Positions 49,620 to 63,962 are shown, counted from the first letter of the stretch. The stretch: DNA of 64,000 nt from Bryoerythrophyllum caledonicum (GCA_963971425.1 OZ020517.1:28042668-28106667), one strand, 5' to 3'. The notes: generated by a model not told the origin, from the letters alone. Translations and numbers: made by a program.

Positions 49620-52600
49620 GTGATAATAATTTTGTCCTCCATTATATTGTTGCTTCAAATTCTGCCACAAGTAGATGATGGTGGTGAAGCATCTCCATCC
49701 ACCGTGCCAAGTGAGTTAGGCCCCATTGCATACCTGACAGGCCCATCTGAGCCAAAAAGTCCAACGGCAAGCAATATAGAGGTACCTTTTGATTTGACTT
49801 CAGATTTTGGCATGGATGTTGCATTAATACGTCTTGGTACATTACTAGATGCTTGTGACTCTACATGTGTTTTTTTGAATGACAATACGTACCTCAAGCG
49901 GAGTAGGCCACTTTAGTCCATTGAAAGCTCCAGTACATAGTATACCTCACTTTTTTCACCTCGACTTCTTTTAGTGCTTTGTACTTAGCAAACACATGCA
50001 ACAATGTTTGTAGTTCAGAGTGCAAGATGTGCAAAGTTGATGACATATGAAGGCCATGTGAAAATCATTGTAAAATCTACATAATATATGCATGGTGGAT
50101 TCATACACAACAGTGTATTTGGTATCAATCTTAAAGGATAATTTTATTTTTTGTACAGATAGAAGTTTCACCTAATATCTTATCACAAGTGGATAGCATT
50201 ATATCGACTCCTGCCACTAATGATACAAGTCAGCCTGAGATTGGCATTGATAACGTTGAAGATTTCATGGACGTTGATGTTATTGAAGACAAAGAAAAGG
50301 AGCTTCTGGAGGATGAGCTCCGACGTCTTCACAAGGTGGATTCGGTGGCAACGATTTCAAGCCTAAGGTTGAAACCCGAGAAACTATTTTGGCTGAGCAT
50401 TCCCCTTTGTCGGCTTCTGGCAATGCCAATGGTGAGACCTACCCTATCATGTGACATTGTCAAGCTAGAACAAGAGTTTGTCCATGGATACAGGGATGGA
50501 GCGACTGTATTCTACGTGTCTACTACTGATGAGTCTAATGAGAGCATGGAGTTCACTATAAAGGAGATAGACCAATGGGGTCCTTATTGGCAGAAGGAAA
50601 ACGACAACTTTGAGAAGTATGTGAATTCTGTAGAGGAACTCAAGTTCTTGAAGAATTTGAAGTTCTTTGTCTACGACGGCAATCATCGACTTCAAGCCTG
50701 GATGACGCACATATTCAGGCTCCATTCTACGAACCTAGATTGGCACATTGCGGTTGATTGCATTTTGCTCAAAGCAAAAGGGAGGATTGAATTGGTCATG
50801 CAAGTGATGCATGACATAAACAAGAAGAAAGCCGTGAATGTTATATTTGGCTTTGTCGTAATTTTTTTAATGACATTGAATTTTATGTGTTACATTTGTT
50901 GTATAATTGACTTAGAATTAATATATTTTCACTTGCAAAAGCACCAAGGGCTCTCATGTAAAGACTAATTTGGTTCACACACTCTACCGGGTTCAAAGTA
51001 CAGTCTTATGCCATTGGAGCGGTTCCAGGAGTTGTTGAGACCGTCAGAGGTGAAACGTTCTTCCGTCCATTCTATAAGGAAGACGTGGTATTCAATGCCA
51101 GTTAAAGTCTTCGCGTCATTCGTTTTCATGGTGAGCTTCCCAAATTAGTGAATGTCTTCAGGGATATTGTTAGAATATGTGATTCCTTAAATTTGATTAC
51201 ATGTTTCATTTTTATATCATTGGTATTGTGCAGCAAGATATTGCACTTGCAGCAGCTGCTGCAGTACAAAAGTACCACGAGGTGACTTTAGCTCAAGAAA
51301 AGACCGAGCATGGGTTGCTAATGCCATGCGAGCTTGGGCTCATGAGAAGTCTACGAAGTTGTATGTGAAGATGATCAAACTACTTACCGTAGCCAACCTT
51401 GCTCATAGTCCTGGCTTTCTTAAAGAGGTCAGTTATGATTTCTTTACATTTTATGTTTTGGTAAATTAGTTTGTTTATATGACTTTATATTTGCTTAAAT
51501 TCATGTCCGTGGACTTGAAAAGGTGGAGAAACATTAGAGTTTGAACAAGGTTCCGTAGATGACGTTGGAGAAACTCCAGATGGTTGCTACTTGCAACACC
51601 ACGCCCTACCACAAGATCAAGTTTCTCCAATGGTAGAACTCTTCCATGCCAACTCGTCAAGCAAGGCAATTTCCTCCTAAACGTGTGGCGGAGTCAATTT
51701 TTGGGCCATTTCTTATCAAATGTGTTTGGTATGCAAGTGTATGTGCATAACTTCATCTCTTCTATGAGTTATATATCACATGTCATATTTTTAAGAAGTT
51801 CTCAGTTCATTCATTATTTTACGAAGTTGTTATTGTCCTCGAACAGATTGAAGATGCTGCAATTGAGTACTTCGATTTAGTGGTTAAGACAGATAGTATC
51901 TCAATCAACATGAATGTCCCTTTGCAGCCAGAGGACATACCAGAGTACCTGGAAGGATGGCGGAGGAAGATTTGGGATCAAGGTTTCGGATCTATTTTCA
52001 AAGGAGCTAATGTGTTCAAGAAGGGTGACTCCTTTGTAAACTATGAGGAGTCCCATCAGGTGGTTTGTAGAGTCATATTTTGGTATGTTATTACTTTTAT
52101 TCCCCCCATTTTGCGACTCCTTCCGTTGGAACAAATATATATTTGGAATTGACAAACTTCTATACCGTTGTTGATCAACTGTAATTCTTGTTTAAGTTAT
52201 GATATTTCTAAAACTTAAGTTATCAAACAATTTATTTGCATCACCTCATTACTCTAATTGATGTTGTCTAGGTATTTTAAGCATGAGCTTGAAGTAAAAG
52301 GAGCAATTGCTAGGAGAGACCTGCCTCCTTTTCTTTCCACATGGTTGGACCATAGTTCAACGGATTGTATGTACACTCCCACCCAGTTATGAACTTTCAC
52401 ATTGACTGTTGATCTTAGTGGAGGAAGGTGGTACTTGGATTGCAACATGAGCTTCACTCATCCATCAGAGGTACAACTTTGGAAGTCTTTTGAAGGTCTA
52501 GATGCTATTGACTTGGATGTGAACGAGTTTGCAGGCCTCTCTGAGAAAGAGAAGAAAAAGGCCATTGCCAAGAGGGATGCTGATGATAAAAAGAAGGCAG

Positions 52601-54420
52601 CTCGAGTCCAGGATATTTTGAGCATCAAGGAAGAGAAGGAGGAAGAGCGATTGGCAAAGTTGGCAGATAAGGAGAAGGAAAAAGAAGAGTAGGGGAAGGG
52701 GAAGAGCAAAGGCATGAGTAGGCCCGACGGCATTGCTCCTATTCCGGTATCTTCCACCGTAGATCAGAGCTCTCACATGCAAGGTGGGACTCTAAGCGGA
52801 TTGAAGAGGAAGGCGGCCCTGCCACAGTTGACAGAAGACGTCATCACTTTTGGAACCGCTCCGATTATCTTGGATGATGAAGAGTTAGACAACACAGAGG
52901 CCCTAATCCTTAACATCTCCATTGAAGAACTCTTGGACAATGTGGACTCTGATACCCCAGTATTGTACACTGAAGTAATGGAGTTCATGAAGAAGGTTAG
53001 CATCTCTTTGTTTTTGTTATAAGTTGTTTCTTATGATGTTTGATTGCAATCCCATGTTGGTAGTAATTTGAAATTTGAAGACATTTTGGGTTTCTAGATG
53101 TCCGCAGGCAAGTCTTGCATGTTTAATGGTGTACTAAACCGGAGACCTGGAGTGGACCTTGTCCTATTCGATTGTCAAGAAAACTTGTCTGTGCCGGGGG
53201 TGTCTATTCCGGCTATTGCGGTTCCTTCGTGGAATGCAGACGAGGAATATGAGGCTCTTCAATCCACATTTGGATTCGCAGGACGACATCTTCAAGACCA
53301 TGGATGCATGATTATTTTTCACTCTTTTGCTCTGAATCGAAGGCCAACATCGCTGAATTATGTGAGATATATAATATAGTGAGGAGGAAAGAGTGGATGG
53401 GGATGAACAGACTTCACTTGACCTCTGTAGTGGAAACTTCTACGACGATAATATTTCATAGACCCTAATTCATGTTACTTCCATTCCATTCAAATTTATA
53501 TTTTTTGTTTTCCAAACTATATATTAAATTTTGGAACTCTAGAAACACAGAAATTTGGTATCAGTCTCATGGTGAAGGATCTTAGTGAGCTAGGGCCATC
53601 AAACTTCTCTTTCAAGCACACAACAACGACCAAGAATGCAGGTGTGGACCTAGGACAAGACGACATGTTGATTAACTTTACCAGAGAGTGTGACTTAGCA
53701 ATGGATGGTTCTAAACCGTGGCGTGGGCCTCGCCAAAAGGACCCTCGATTTTTCCAACTCCTTCTTGAAGCTACAACCATGGAAGGAGATCTACTTCTTG
53801 ACTGTACATCATCTACAGGTGAATATCTAATTTAATAATTGTATATTGGAAAGTTATTATATCAATTGATTATTCACCAATTTATTTGGATTTTGATTTT
53901 ATTTAGGTGCGTCAATTACCGCTTGCCATGGCACAGGTCGCCACATGGTGGCTTTGGAAGAGGACAAGCTTACTTTTAAGGCCCTCTTCAAGCCCATGAA
54001 GAAGCCTAATTTGCCAATGGTGACATCTCAACCGCCTCCTATTGTGGCGCCACAAGATCTGGACGCCATGATTGTAGTGCCCAAAAAGTTTGCTCGGAAG
54101 GCTAGATTCAGTAAGTACATGGACACATTCTTTTATTATCATTTAATTTTCTGCTAATATTATCTTATTGTTTACAGCTCTAACATTATAACATCCTTGT
54201 TTGCAGCTGTGGAAGATTGACTTTAGCAGAGAGAGTGATGAAGAATCAGGGCCTTCTCTTCAGCCCTCAGAAGTCATATCATCTTCCACCTTATGTCGAG
54301 CAGTTGTCATTTGCATTTGCGGAGTTTGGTTATTCCAACCCAAAACCCCGAAGAAGGAAATATGACCCAGATATTTCACAATTTATAGATGGGTCAGCAC
54401 AAAGGGTAGAGAGTCTTTAG
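49620..54420 (+). pseudogene. ParB-like plus methyltransferase-like element protein, copy 3 (fullest)
   Basis: Exon-like parts: an acidic N-terminus (VDDGGEASPSTVPSELG, 49667; DFMDVDVIEDKEKELLEDEL, 50265). Next is a segment to 50830 with CDIVKLEQEFVHGYRDGATV and KFFVYDGNHRLQAWMTHI; DGNHRLQAW matches the GxxR core of ParB/sulfiredoxin-fold domains. Then AQEK, a frameshift, RAWVANAMRAWAHEKSTKL; PEDIPEYLEGWRRKIWDQ; a charged coil (52.5-52.69 kb) interrupted by one stop; and VDLVLFDCQENLSVPG (motif IV position) with LQDHGCMIIFHSF. Then come DDMLINFTRECDLAMDG, PWRGPRQKDPRFFQLL, LLLDCTSSTG joined to GASITACHGTGRHMVALEED (motif I), and YDPDISQFIDG at the end. The frameshift and at least two stops make this a relic. 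Domain calls are by motif only. Confidence 0.6.
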
Positions 54421-54759
54421 ATTCTTCTATGGCTGAGGATTCTACATATGAGTCCACATCATCCTAGCTGGGCCGTTGAGATTCACCAAAATCTTAGACC
54501 CTAGTCTATTATGTATTGGTATTTTATTTTAATTGGATTTGTGTGTTTTATAGCTATATACCTTGTTGAAGTGTTATTGATATTTATATTTGGTGGGTAA
54601 TCTCCTTCAAAGTAGACTACACTTTTCACTGCATATAATATGTGTTACATCATTTGCAAAGGCTTAAAATTTTTCCAAAATGACTTAACTATTTAACAAC
54701 ATTGATATTTCTTAAATCCACGGTCATAGGTCCTTCTACATTTTATGAGATACAAAAAT

Positions 54760-54830
54760 GGTAGGCTCACAGGCTCATAGGCTCATAGGCTCATGCTCAT
54801 AGGCTCATGCTCATAGGCTCGCGCGCTAGC
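54760..54830. repeat. Right TIR with GGCTCATA repeats, copy 3
   Basis: Eight GGCTCA or GCTCATAG units run in tandem and end GGCTCGCGCGCTAGC at 54830. Reverse complemented it starts GCTAGCGCGCGAGCCTATGA, which corresponds to GCTAGGGYGTGAGCYATGAG of copy 2. It lies 410 bp after the stop of the gene. Confidence 0.7.
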
Positions 54831-54839
54831 AACCTTGTT

Positions 54840-57800
54840 TTGATACTTATGAACAAAACCAACATGATTAAAGAATATGTGTCATTATATTTGTAAGAAT
54901 CCTTTATAATTTAATGGATTTGAATATATTTGATTATATATTCCTCGTTATTTCAAGTATTCTAGTATTAAAAGTCATGTTTTAGTTCTTGCAAAGTGAA
55001 TGTGCAATGTATATACATAAACTTCAATGTTAAGAGTAAAATTTCTCACCAACTTTGAGTCTATTAAAATTCCACACTTTGAAGTTCTACAACTTGGGCT
55101 AAGTTGTAATTTATACTTCATTCCCCCAACTTGCTTCATCAATTTTTATGTCATGTCTGCCAGATAATCATGGTTAGTGTAGCATACATTGTTGGCAAAA
55201 TGCAGTGGAAAGATAGTACTAGACAATCATCAAGTATACTACACTTGATATGGGTTGCCTCTAGGTGATAAACTCGTCAATCCTCAAATACTATCTTTTT
55301 ACTAGTGAATTGGCAATGCAAAAACTAAATAAAAATAAATGTAACCTTCTTAAATTCCAATTACGCTATGGGTACACTATTTTACAACCTTTGACATTTT
55401 TTATTCAAAACTTTTTAGATATTCTAAGTGCAATTCAATTTTTTGATGCATTTTAGATTTTAGAGAAATGTTCTAAATATGCATTTTTGTGTAATTATAA
55501 TAAAAGGTATTGATTTTATTACGTAGAGAAAATTATTGAAATTGGTTAGAGAGAGACAACACAATTGGCAATGTGAAGATTGCTAATATAACAAATATGA
55601 GTTCATGTTTTACTAGGTCTTGATGTTGAGGTTTCTAATTTTTGCGGCAATAAATTAGTTTGTTCTTGACTTTAAATTGTTGGATTTCAAAGCCATTTCA
55701 AGGCATTTTAGCATTTTCAAGTGGGACTTGGTCAATACTTAGTAAACACCCATTAAGTACAATGTTTGCATTGTGAGGAAGGACTCCATGGACTCTACTT
55801 TAGATAGAGATGTAATCACCAAGAATTGTATAAGATACAGTGAACGTCTATTCTATATAAATGATGTATGAATAAAGGAGAATATATCTAAACACATATA
55901 TATTGCGATGTTTTGTAATAATAATAGAAATAATATTATAATCATGTTATAAAATGTTCTATAGCAATTTATGTAAAGCATAAAATACAGTTCTCTTCTA
56001 TATACACTTTTTGATTACCATGCATATTTTACTCATAAATACTTCCGCTAATCACCAAATAACATTTGGAGCTACATACAAATGTTTGTCCTTGATGGCT
56101 TCATTTTGCATTGCAAGATACTCAACTATATGAACCTTGGCCGACTAGAGAATGCATATTTTGCTTGCAAAAAGGAAAAAATAAATGTGCTTTCTTTTAA
56201 AATCATTTTTTGTCATCTTGCTTTAAATATGCGTCATCCAATACCAAGGTCATATTTTTGTTTAAATGTTTGTATTGTTAACTATTAGGATAAAATAGTA
56301 TGATACGCGTACAACAAACTCCCTTGAAATGAAGTAAAGACTAAAGAGTTATAAGCTTCAAAGACTTAAACATTACCAATGCATGTGGAAGTTGATTAAC
56401 TGGTTAAATAGATGACCCCTATGTGGCTTTGCTTGCAAAGCCTGCAAAGTCTTGAAACTTTGGAAATTTGGTGCTTTGAAGCTTTGGAGTCAATCGCCTA
56501 CAAGCTCAAATTTTATTGTTTTTTAATAATTACTTATTGTTGCCGTTGTCGTAGCAGAGAGTTTGTGTCCCAAGAAAACACTGAGTTTCTGGCTGCAAAT
56601 TTTACTCAACCTAGTTCTTTGAGGTGTAAATCTAATTATATTTATAGATTGTCCCTTTTAAAAGACAATCACCTCAATATATAAGTCTTTATAGAACAAA
56701 ATTGTCCAACTACTTATGAAAACGATGTAAAACTTACAAATCTTAGAAAGGGAAACAATCTCGAATCTTAAAGGCATGTATCTTTAAATCTAACCGTTGA
56801 AATGACTCTTATTTTTAGAAAAAGCACAGCTGTACTATATATAACTACCATATGTAATCTCAACCGCAAATTCGTTATGGATCTTGAGATATCGACAAAA
56901 TATTCACTGCCTCTTTAAACCCCTTTTTACAAACACTTGTGTACGATAATCTTCACAAATCTCGAGAAAAATCTCCAAACGCCACGAAATTGAACTTCTA
57001 GATTTTCAGCTTTATAAACCACCTTTTTTGAAAATCTTAGCCAAAAATTCGTTTGAAAACAAAAGATATGGCCAAAACCATCACCAACATCAAAGTGATA
57101 TACTTACCGTCTTAGAAAATATATGCACTCTGTTCAACTCCAATTATCCTTCAATACAACTCTAAATCCTCCAATTCTTCTGCGCAGTAGATAGAGATTA
57201 AAAATAACTTTCCAACTCCTTCTTCCGATCTCCAAAAGCTCTCTTGAAACTCTCGGAATGCTCAAAAGAGTGGCAATAGGTCTTTAAATCGCGTTCTAAC
57301 TTCAAACGCTCATAACTCCTTCACCGAAACTCAAAATTCTAAGTTTTTTGTCCCAAAACTATTGCCCACAATCTCTTTTATCCAATTCTAATCTTGCCTT
57401 CTTTCAAATCGGTCTTATAGTTGCTCAAAACCCCCTAGCCGCCTCGGGCAGCCCCTTGAATCCTCATTGGTCATGGAAATTGGCAAATGGGATGAGGACT
57501 TTCATCCAAAGCCATCCTCCTTCCATCCCTCCACCTCCCTCCATCCCTTGCCACCTCCTCTTATCTTTCAATCCCTTTGCCATGTCATTCTATTCATTAG
57601 GCTATCTTTATCTTCTCAATTTAAACATTTACATCTAAACTCTAAACTGTAAGCCCAAATTTTTTCTTAAAGGCTTAACACCAAACATTTAAGTCTTAAG
57701 TAATCTAGAGACCACAACTAATTTAAAACGTACGAAGTGAGCTTTCTATATCAACTTCCAATTTCATTTATCAACTATTCTAACATACTTCAAACTTATA

Positions 57801-60800
57801 AAGATATTACCAACGGTGATTGGTTTTTACATATTTTAGGTAACCATAGTGCTACAAACGCTTTATATACTACTGGATAATACCTACACACATCGATCAC
57901 AACTCAGTGGGCTGACTGAGCGTTCCGCCACACTAAACTAATTAAGAGTTCCAATCCTATAGATTGTTTGAACAGTTGGTGTGGCGCATGGTCCCGGGAC
58001 TGTTGATACTTCAGTAGTGTGACAGCCGGTTGACGCTCTTGAACCCTAAGGTAGTGTCAAGATGCAGGAATAATTTCCAAGATAAGGCTCGCCCCGGTAA
58101 AGTATGACCGTGTGGTTGAGGATGAATCCATTAGTCATATCTTCACTGTTGGCCCAGACCATTTAATACCCCATATTTTTCTACATTAATATATGTTATC
58201 ACAGGGTAAAAGCAAGCTACACCGGTATAAAAAACGTGTCACAAGTTGTTTTTGTAGGAGTAACGAACATTCTTTCGTCTTCCAAACAAGATGTACCTTT
58301 GTTTTCAGATTTTTGATGATGGAATGTTGTTCCCAACTTGAATGGCATTAAATAAACGCTAAAAATTTGGTAAGCCGATCAATGGTTTCATCTCTATGAC
58401 TGAATTTGTGGGAGAAATATACTTGTCACAAAATACTAGATTTGTACAAATATACTGATTTTGAGTGATCTGTGATACATATGATGATGAAAACTTGTAT
58501 GCACATAGATAGGGTGCTGTGAATGGACTATCCGATTAAAAAAAACAAATTTTCAAATCCAATTGGTAGTAAACATGCCAATCGTACATGGTTCAAAATG
58601 ACAAAGGATTGGGTCGTTTCTTAAATGGATTTTTGTCAAAAACAGTGCTTCATATATAACCCTAGGTCGGCATATGGTGGCTTTTTAAAAAAAATAAAAA
58701 TTAATATCCTTTTTTTGAAAGTTAAGTTTAAAATATACTAAAAATATACCAAAATATACTAAAAATATACCATGGTCTTTGCCCAAAATGGGGTGGGTGT
58801 AGCATGCTTTCACCCCACATCATGTATTCAATTATTTCACGACACCGTAACTAAGGTAGATAAGGAATCCCCGTAGTATCCGTAGATAATGATAAGTAAG
58901 TAGTGCAATTGTAGAGGAGAGAGGCGGGCAAGGATGGGGTCCAGCACGCGACATTTTCCCTTCACATTTGTTCCTCCAAAAATTCTATATACCGCTCTCC
59001 TAAAATTCAAAACATAAAATAAAGGGCATCTGCAAAGAGTTTGGCTACTTTCTATTTTTTGAAAGGCAAGCACTGTAAGTTTTGAGTTGAGCACCTCTAA
59101 ATTTTGAGGGTACCTCTAATTTCAAGAATCAACCAAAGTCATAAAAAATTTCAAACTCAAAAAAATGACAAATATCACTAAATGGATAAAGTTTTTCTTT
59201 GGAAATTCCAGCACCTCTGACCGCTGCCTACTACTCCACCTCCAATTGCTACCCACAAACTCACAATTGCCACTAAATTTTTGCATTAAATATCTCAAGC
59301 TGTAGTTTCAATTTCCATCTTCAAATCATCCTGCCATGTTCAAATCATTCCTTTTCAACCTTTGAATTTCATGTCAATCGAGCCTTCATCTCCTAAAATA
59401 CTTTAAAAAAAAAGACATTGGGATTTAAATGGGGGATTTATAGAGCGAGCAAATATCATTGCCAAAAGAGTCGGAGGAGTTAGATGTGGGCATGACAATG
59501 AGTAGCTTGAGGCTCTATAAGCAAAGCTAGCTACAACCATTGGTCCCATGTTGCCCACAGCCATGGCAGCTATCCTGACTATGGAACTGCCTCTACCCAT
59601 GTCACGGATGTACTGTACAATCAAGGGCTTTCTACAACCTTTTGAAAGCTTCCATACTCATTCGAAAGCTTTTATAGAAAGTGCCATAGTCTTCCAGTAA
59701 TTTCCACATGCTTCAAGAAGCGTTTCTAGACTTTTAGAAACTTCTAGAACATATTTTAAAACCTGCCATTGTCTTTTTAAATGTTCTACAAAAGATTCTA
59801 TAGGGCTTAAGGTCCCATAGTATTACTACTAGAAAGGCTCTAGTCTCTATCCTCAAGAAAGAAAAGTAGTTCTATACTACTAATCTTTTTACTGGTAGGC
59901 ATCAACTTAGTGGTGGAACAAACATGCACTCTAATCATGCCACCCTCCAATTGAGACCGGAGTTCTTCTTCTTTTTCTTCTTCTTAAGAAGCAAGACGAG
60001 GTGCACCTTAGTCTTGCCAACATATTTGGTGGAACAATCCATTGTGTTGCCTTAAATGATCTTGGTTTTTGGAATCACTCATGTTAGTAATCTACTTCTT
60101 TGTCTTTAAACTTGATATGCTTCTTTGTCAAATTCCTAATTTTTTAAAACGTGTATGGTTCCATATGATGAACATACAAACCCCTATCCTAGAATCTGTC
60201 TCAATCCAATGTGGCTGCATGAGATGAGGCAAATACCACCAATGTGGTCCTTGTATATTAACTAAGAATGCAACCACAATCCACCACTATGGCAAGGGAG
60301 AAAATGGTCAAATATGTGTATACCTCACAATTCATCCCTACTAACAATGTAGTTGTGTGTTGCAACTTCACCCGTGTGATAGTTTAATACAAATTGGTGC
60401 CTTTTTCACACTAAAATGGAGGAAGTATGGCACCTGCGTGCACATGAAGAGGCTGATGTTAAAAGCACTCGACATGCAAATTCATTCCAAAGAGACTGCA
60501 GTCTAAGGTCTTGCCCTTTTTTTTTGGCTATTTTGTGCAAAAATTAAATATTTTTTGCCACCGCTTTGTATATTTGGCATAATTACTTAAGTGTGTCTTA
60601 GTATCAATTGAGTAAATTTAGAGTAAGTGGAGAATTTTACCTCAAAGGATTTTATAATGTATCTTGTAAACGATTTATGAATTTATTATTGTGAAAAACA
60701 CAGTTTATAAAAATTGAGGTGATTGCATTGAAGACTTAATGGTTTGCCATCTAAACTTGGATATCATAGTCTTCACATTTGGAACACATGACATTGTGAG

Positions 60801-61980
60801 TATTATTTTTGTAGGGTGCCTAAAATCTTTGGAAATGAATTTGACAACAATGCAAACAAGATTCAATTTTCAAGAATTAAGCATATAGTGCCTTTGGACA
60901 GAAGATATAGTATTACTTATCATATAGACTTCATGCTTTGGGTTACACCATTTAAATTTAAACTACTCCATTTGTGCATGTAGACTCTATCAATGTTGTA
61001 CATGGACACGAGCTTTAATAGACACTGCCTTTGAGGTTTGTTAGTGATTTCTCATCACTCCAAGAATACTTTCAGTGTTTGTTCTAGACTTTTCAAAATC
61101 TCTAGATCTTGTAATATCATTCACAATTTCATTGAAAATATTTTACTGCTTCTATTTTGACACTTCCTTTATTTTTTGTTTCTAAGATTCTAACAACTTT
61201 GTTGCTTCTTCAAACTAATTTTCTGTAATAAAATGCAATCAAGTTAGGCTAAGTCTTTGATAGTATGCTCTAAAGAAAAATACAAAGTGTGTAGATTCAG
61301 CAATCGTACCCATTCTGCAATTGTGGTATTTAGTCATATCAATCAAATCTTGTGTTGAGTACAATTTTTGTAATACATAAGCCTCTTAATAGCATATGTC
61401 ATAGGACATATTTGAATAACATATTCAAGTTAGTCATGCTGATTTTAGAAGAATTGCAATCATGGTCCTTTTAGAATTAATTTCCCAACTTATTCGAGGC
61501 CACCCTTGGTCTTCATTTGTCTCAATTCTTGGTCACATCATGGAAACAGAAATAGGTAGGTAGAAAGAAGTTACCTAGCTAGGCAGAAGTTGAAAACTTG
61601 CTCCAACACCTCCACCTCCTTCCTGAAAGAGGAGAAACAACCAAAAGAATCCAACATCAATTCACTCACAAATCAACCTGTACTACCTATCTACCACTGT
61701 AATCCCGCATGTTCCAATCCAAATCTACCAATCCGTGAGCCTAACCACCGCATCTACGGCTCCTCTAGATTCTTTCAAAACAATGTAGACAATCTCGGAG
61801 ATATCTAGAGGCATCCCTCGTCCACTCGTCCGGAAAGCTCCAGTGACGACCGACGAGTGAATCCGCCATGCATGTAACACCATTATATGTGTATTTATAT
61901 ATCTCACAAAGTCATTGCTTGCACTTACATTAACAAAAACTATTGAATTCTTTATTGGTGGAAAAAAAATAGGGATCAAC
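54840..61980. other. AT-rich region without a supported gene
   Basis: I see no domain, no long frame and no clear element ends over about 7 kb. There are short direct repeats (ATATACTAAAAATATACCA, 58735-58772) and AAGCTT/TTCTAGA-type short repeats around 59.63-59.76 kb. It probably consists of old transposon debris. Confidence 0.5.
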
Positions 61981-61985
61981 AATCA

Positions 61986-63842
61986 ATGACAAATATTAAT
62001 TCACGACCAAAGCGAGCAAGGGCAAAGGGACATCGATCGAGATGATTTGGGGACAATGTACACCTGCGTAGAAGTGTGGTAGGGTTGAGATTATTGTTAA
62101 CGACCAAGGCAGGCGACAAAGGCCACGGGCGCCATTGCTAGCCTAAACGTACAACGCATCATCAATGAGCCGACCGTAGCAGCCATGGCTTATGGGATTG
62201 ACAAAAGAAAGGACAAAGCACAGGGGAGAAAAATATCCTCATTGTCAACCTTGGCAGCAACACCTTCAACGTGTCACTCTTCACAATTGAGGATGGAAAT
62301 TTTTGAGGTGAAAGCAACCTTAGACGATACGCACCTTGGCGGCAAGGAAATTGACAGCCGCGTTGTGAACCACTTTGTACAAGAATTTAAACGCAAATAT
62401 AAGAAAGACATTACCGATAAACCCCCGCGCGTTGTGGCGGCTCCGCACCGCAACCGAGCTCGCGAAGCGCACGCTTTCCGCCACCGCACAAACGATGATC
62501 AAGATTGACTTGCTCTATGAAGGCGTTGACTTCTACTCCACCATCATGCTCGCGTGGTTTGAGGAGCTAAGCATGGAGTTGCGGAGAAGTGCCTTTGTGG
62601 TGCAAATATGGCGAAGGACATGTGCAGGAGGTTGTGCTTGTCGGCGGCTCCACGCGATCCCGAAGGTGCAGAGCCTCCTCCAAGATTTCTTCAATGAGAA
62701 AGAGCTTTGCAAGAGCAAGTGTAAGTCGACTAAGCTAGTATGAAAAACCTGTCACGAAGGATGTAGTAACGAGCCACAAACCTTCTCTTGCTCCCTTGTG
62801 CCAATGTGGGTTTGACTTTGGAAGTCTTCTAATGAAAAGTCATTGGTAACTTCAATAACAATACAAGAATCCTAAAAATTTAGACTTCCGGTTTATGGTT
62901 TGGCCAATGGAAGTACTACATATTTCTCACAGGTATATAAAATCGGACAAATATACTTATACTGAGAATTTTAGGAGATAAAATACTTTGAAAATTCTCG
63001 CACACATCCAAACCATAATGTTCTTACATTTTGATTTGAAAATCTAAATTGGAAACTTAATTTGACTTTTATTGGTAAAAACATGCTATTTTTTTTATGA
63101 AGCCTAAATTAGAGATAAACCTTGGTTTCTCCAAATTCTTATCCCAACTTCTCGAACATACAAAAATCTATCTTGATACATAAGGCATTTTCAAAAATAC
63201 TTTCTTTTTCATTATTTTCTTTTAAACCTAATATTTGGTGCCCTAATTCAACAAATATACTACGCAGTATATTTTGGTATATTTTCAGCCTATGCAATAT
63301 GCAACATACTCATATCGGAAAAGGATTGGGCCACCTATAGAATGACATATGTTATGACAACACAAAGTCCAAAAAATCAGCACTTTGTCCAAGATATCTT
63401 TTGTTCACCTAAAAATTTGATGGCCTCAATTTCTTTAGATTTTTTCAATGGACGGTTTATATTCAACAACAATTTAACAAAGGGATCCATATCAAAGATA
63501 CTACGGAGTATATTTGTTTCGCTCGCAAGTGAGTAACCCTAGTGAACTTCTACCCAAGCATCAATCTCGACAAAGCAGTCGCTTACGGCGCTGCCGTCCA
63601 CGCTGCCATCCTTAGCAACAAGGGGAACAAGAAGGTGCAAGACCTCTACACCCTCGACGTCACGCATCTCTCCCTCGGTCTCAAAACCGACCACGACATC
63701 CTGACTACACTTATCCCACGCAACACAACCATTCCAACCAAGAAAGAGCAAGTATTCTCCACCTATGCAAACAACTAGCCCGTTGTCCTCATTCAAGTGT
63801 TGGAAGGCGAGCACGCGCGCACACACGCAGCAACAACCTCCT
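61986..63842 (+). pseudogene. HSP70: Cytosolic-type HSP70 pseudogene
   Basis: Segments of the HSP70 chaperone appear in order with breaks. The N-terminus at 62027-62110 resembles IDLGTTYSCVGVW and VEIIVNDQG but has stops. It jumps directly to [20 protein letters not shown] (62116 on), so about 130 codons of the ATPase domain are missing. Then [20 protein letters not shown] (the phosphate-2 DLGGGTFDVS motif is mutated), [36 protein letters not shown], then frame changes through [12 protein letters not shown] and [20 protein letters not shown]. After an AT-rich interruption (about 62725-63540) it resumes with [39 protein letters not shown] and a stop. The closest family wording is cytosolic HSC70. 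It cannot make a working chaperone. Confidence 0.85.
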
Positions 63843-63870
63843 AGGCATTGAGTTTGACGTTGCTGGCATT

Positions 63871-63962
63871 GAGTTGGCGTCCCGTAGTAACGTTGCTTTG
63901 TCGAGATGTCGACAAAGCAAAATGTTACAACATCTTGACAAAATGTTACGGGACGCCAACTC
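63871..63962. repeat. Foldback (inverted-repeat) insertion, 92 bp
   Basis: Perfect 16-bp outer arms GAGTTGGCGTCCCGTA (63871-63886) and TACGGGACGCCAACTC (63947-63962) enclose a second perfect hairpin, GCTTTGTCGA with TCGACAAAGC (63895-63918). It interrupts the HSP70-derived sequence, so it is probably a small foldback or MITE-like insertion. Confidence 0.75.

Noticed and set aside
57348..57652. Plus-strand frames of 60-96 residues near 57.5 kb
   Set aside because: They are Pro/Ser-rich low-complexity frames in AT-rich DNA with no homology I recognise.
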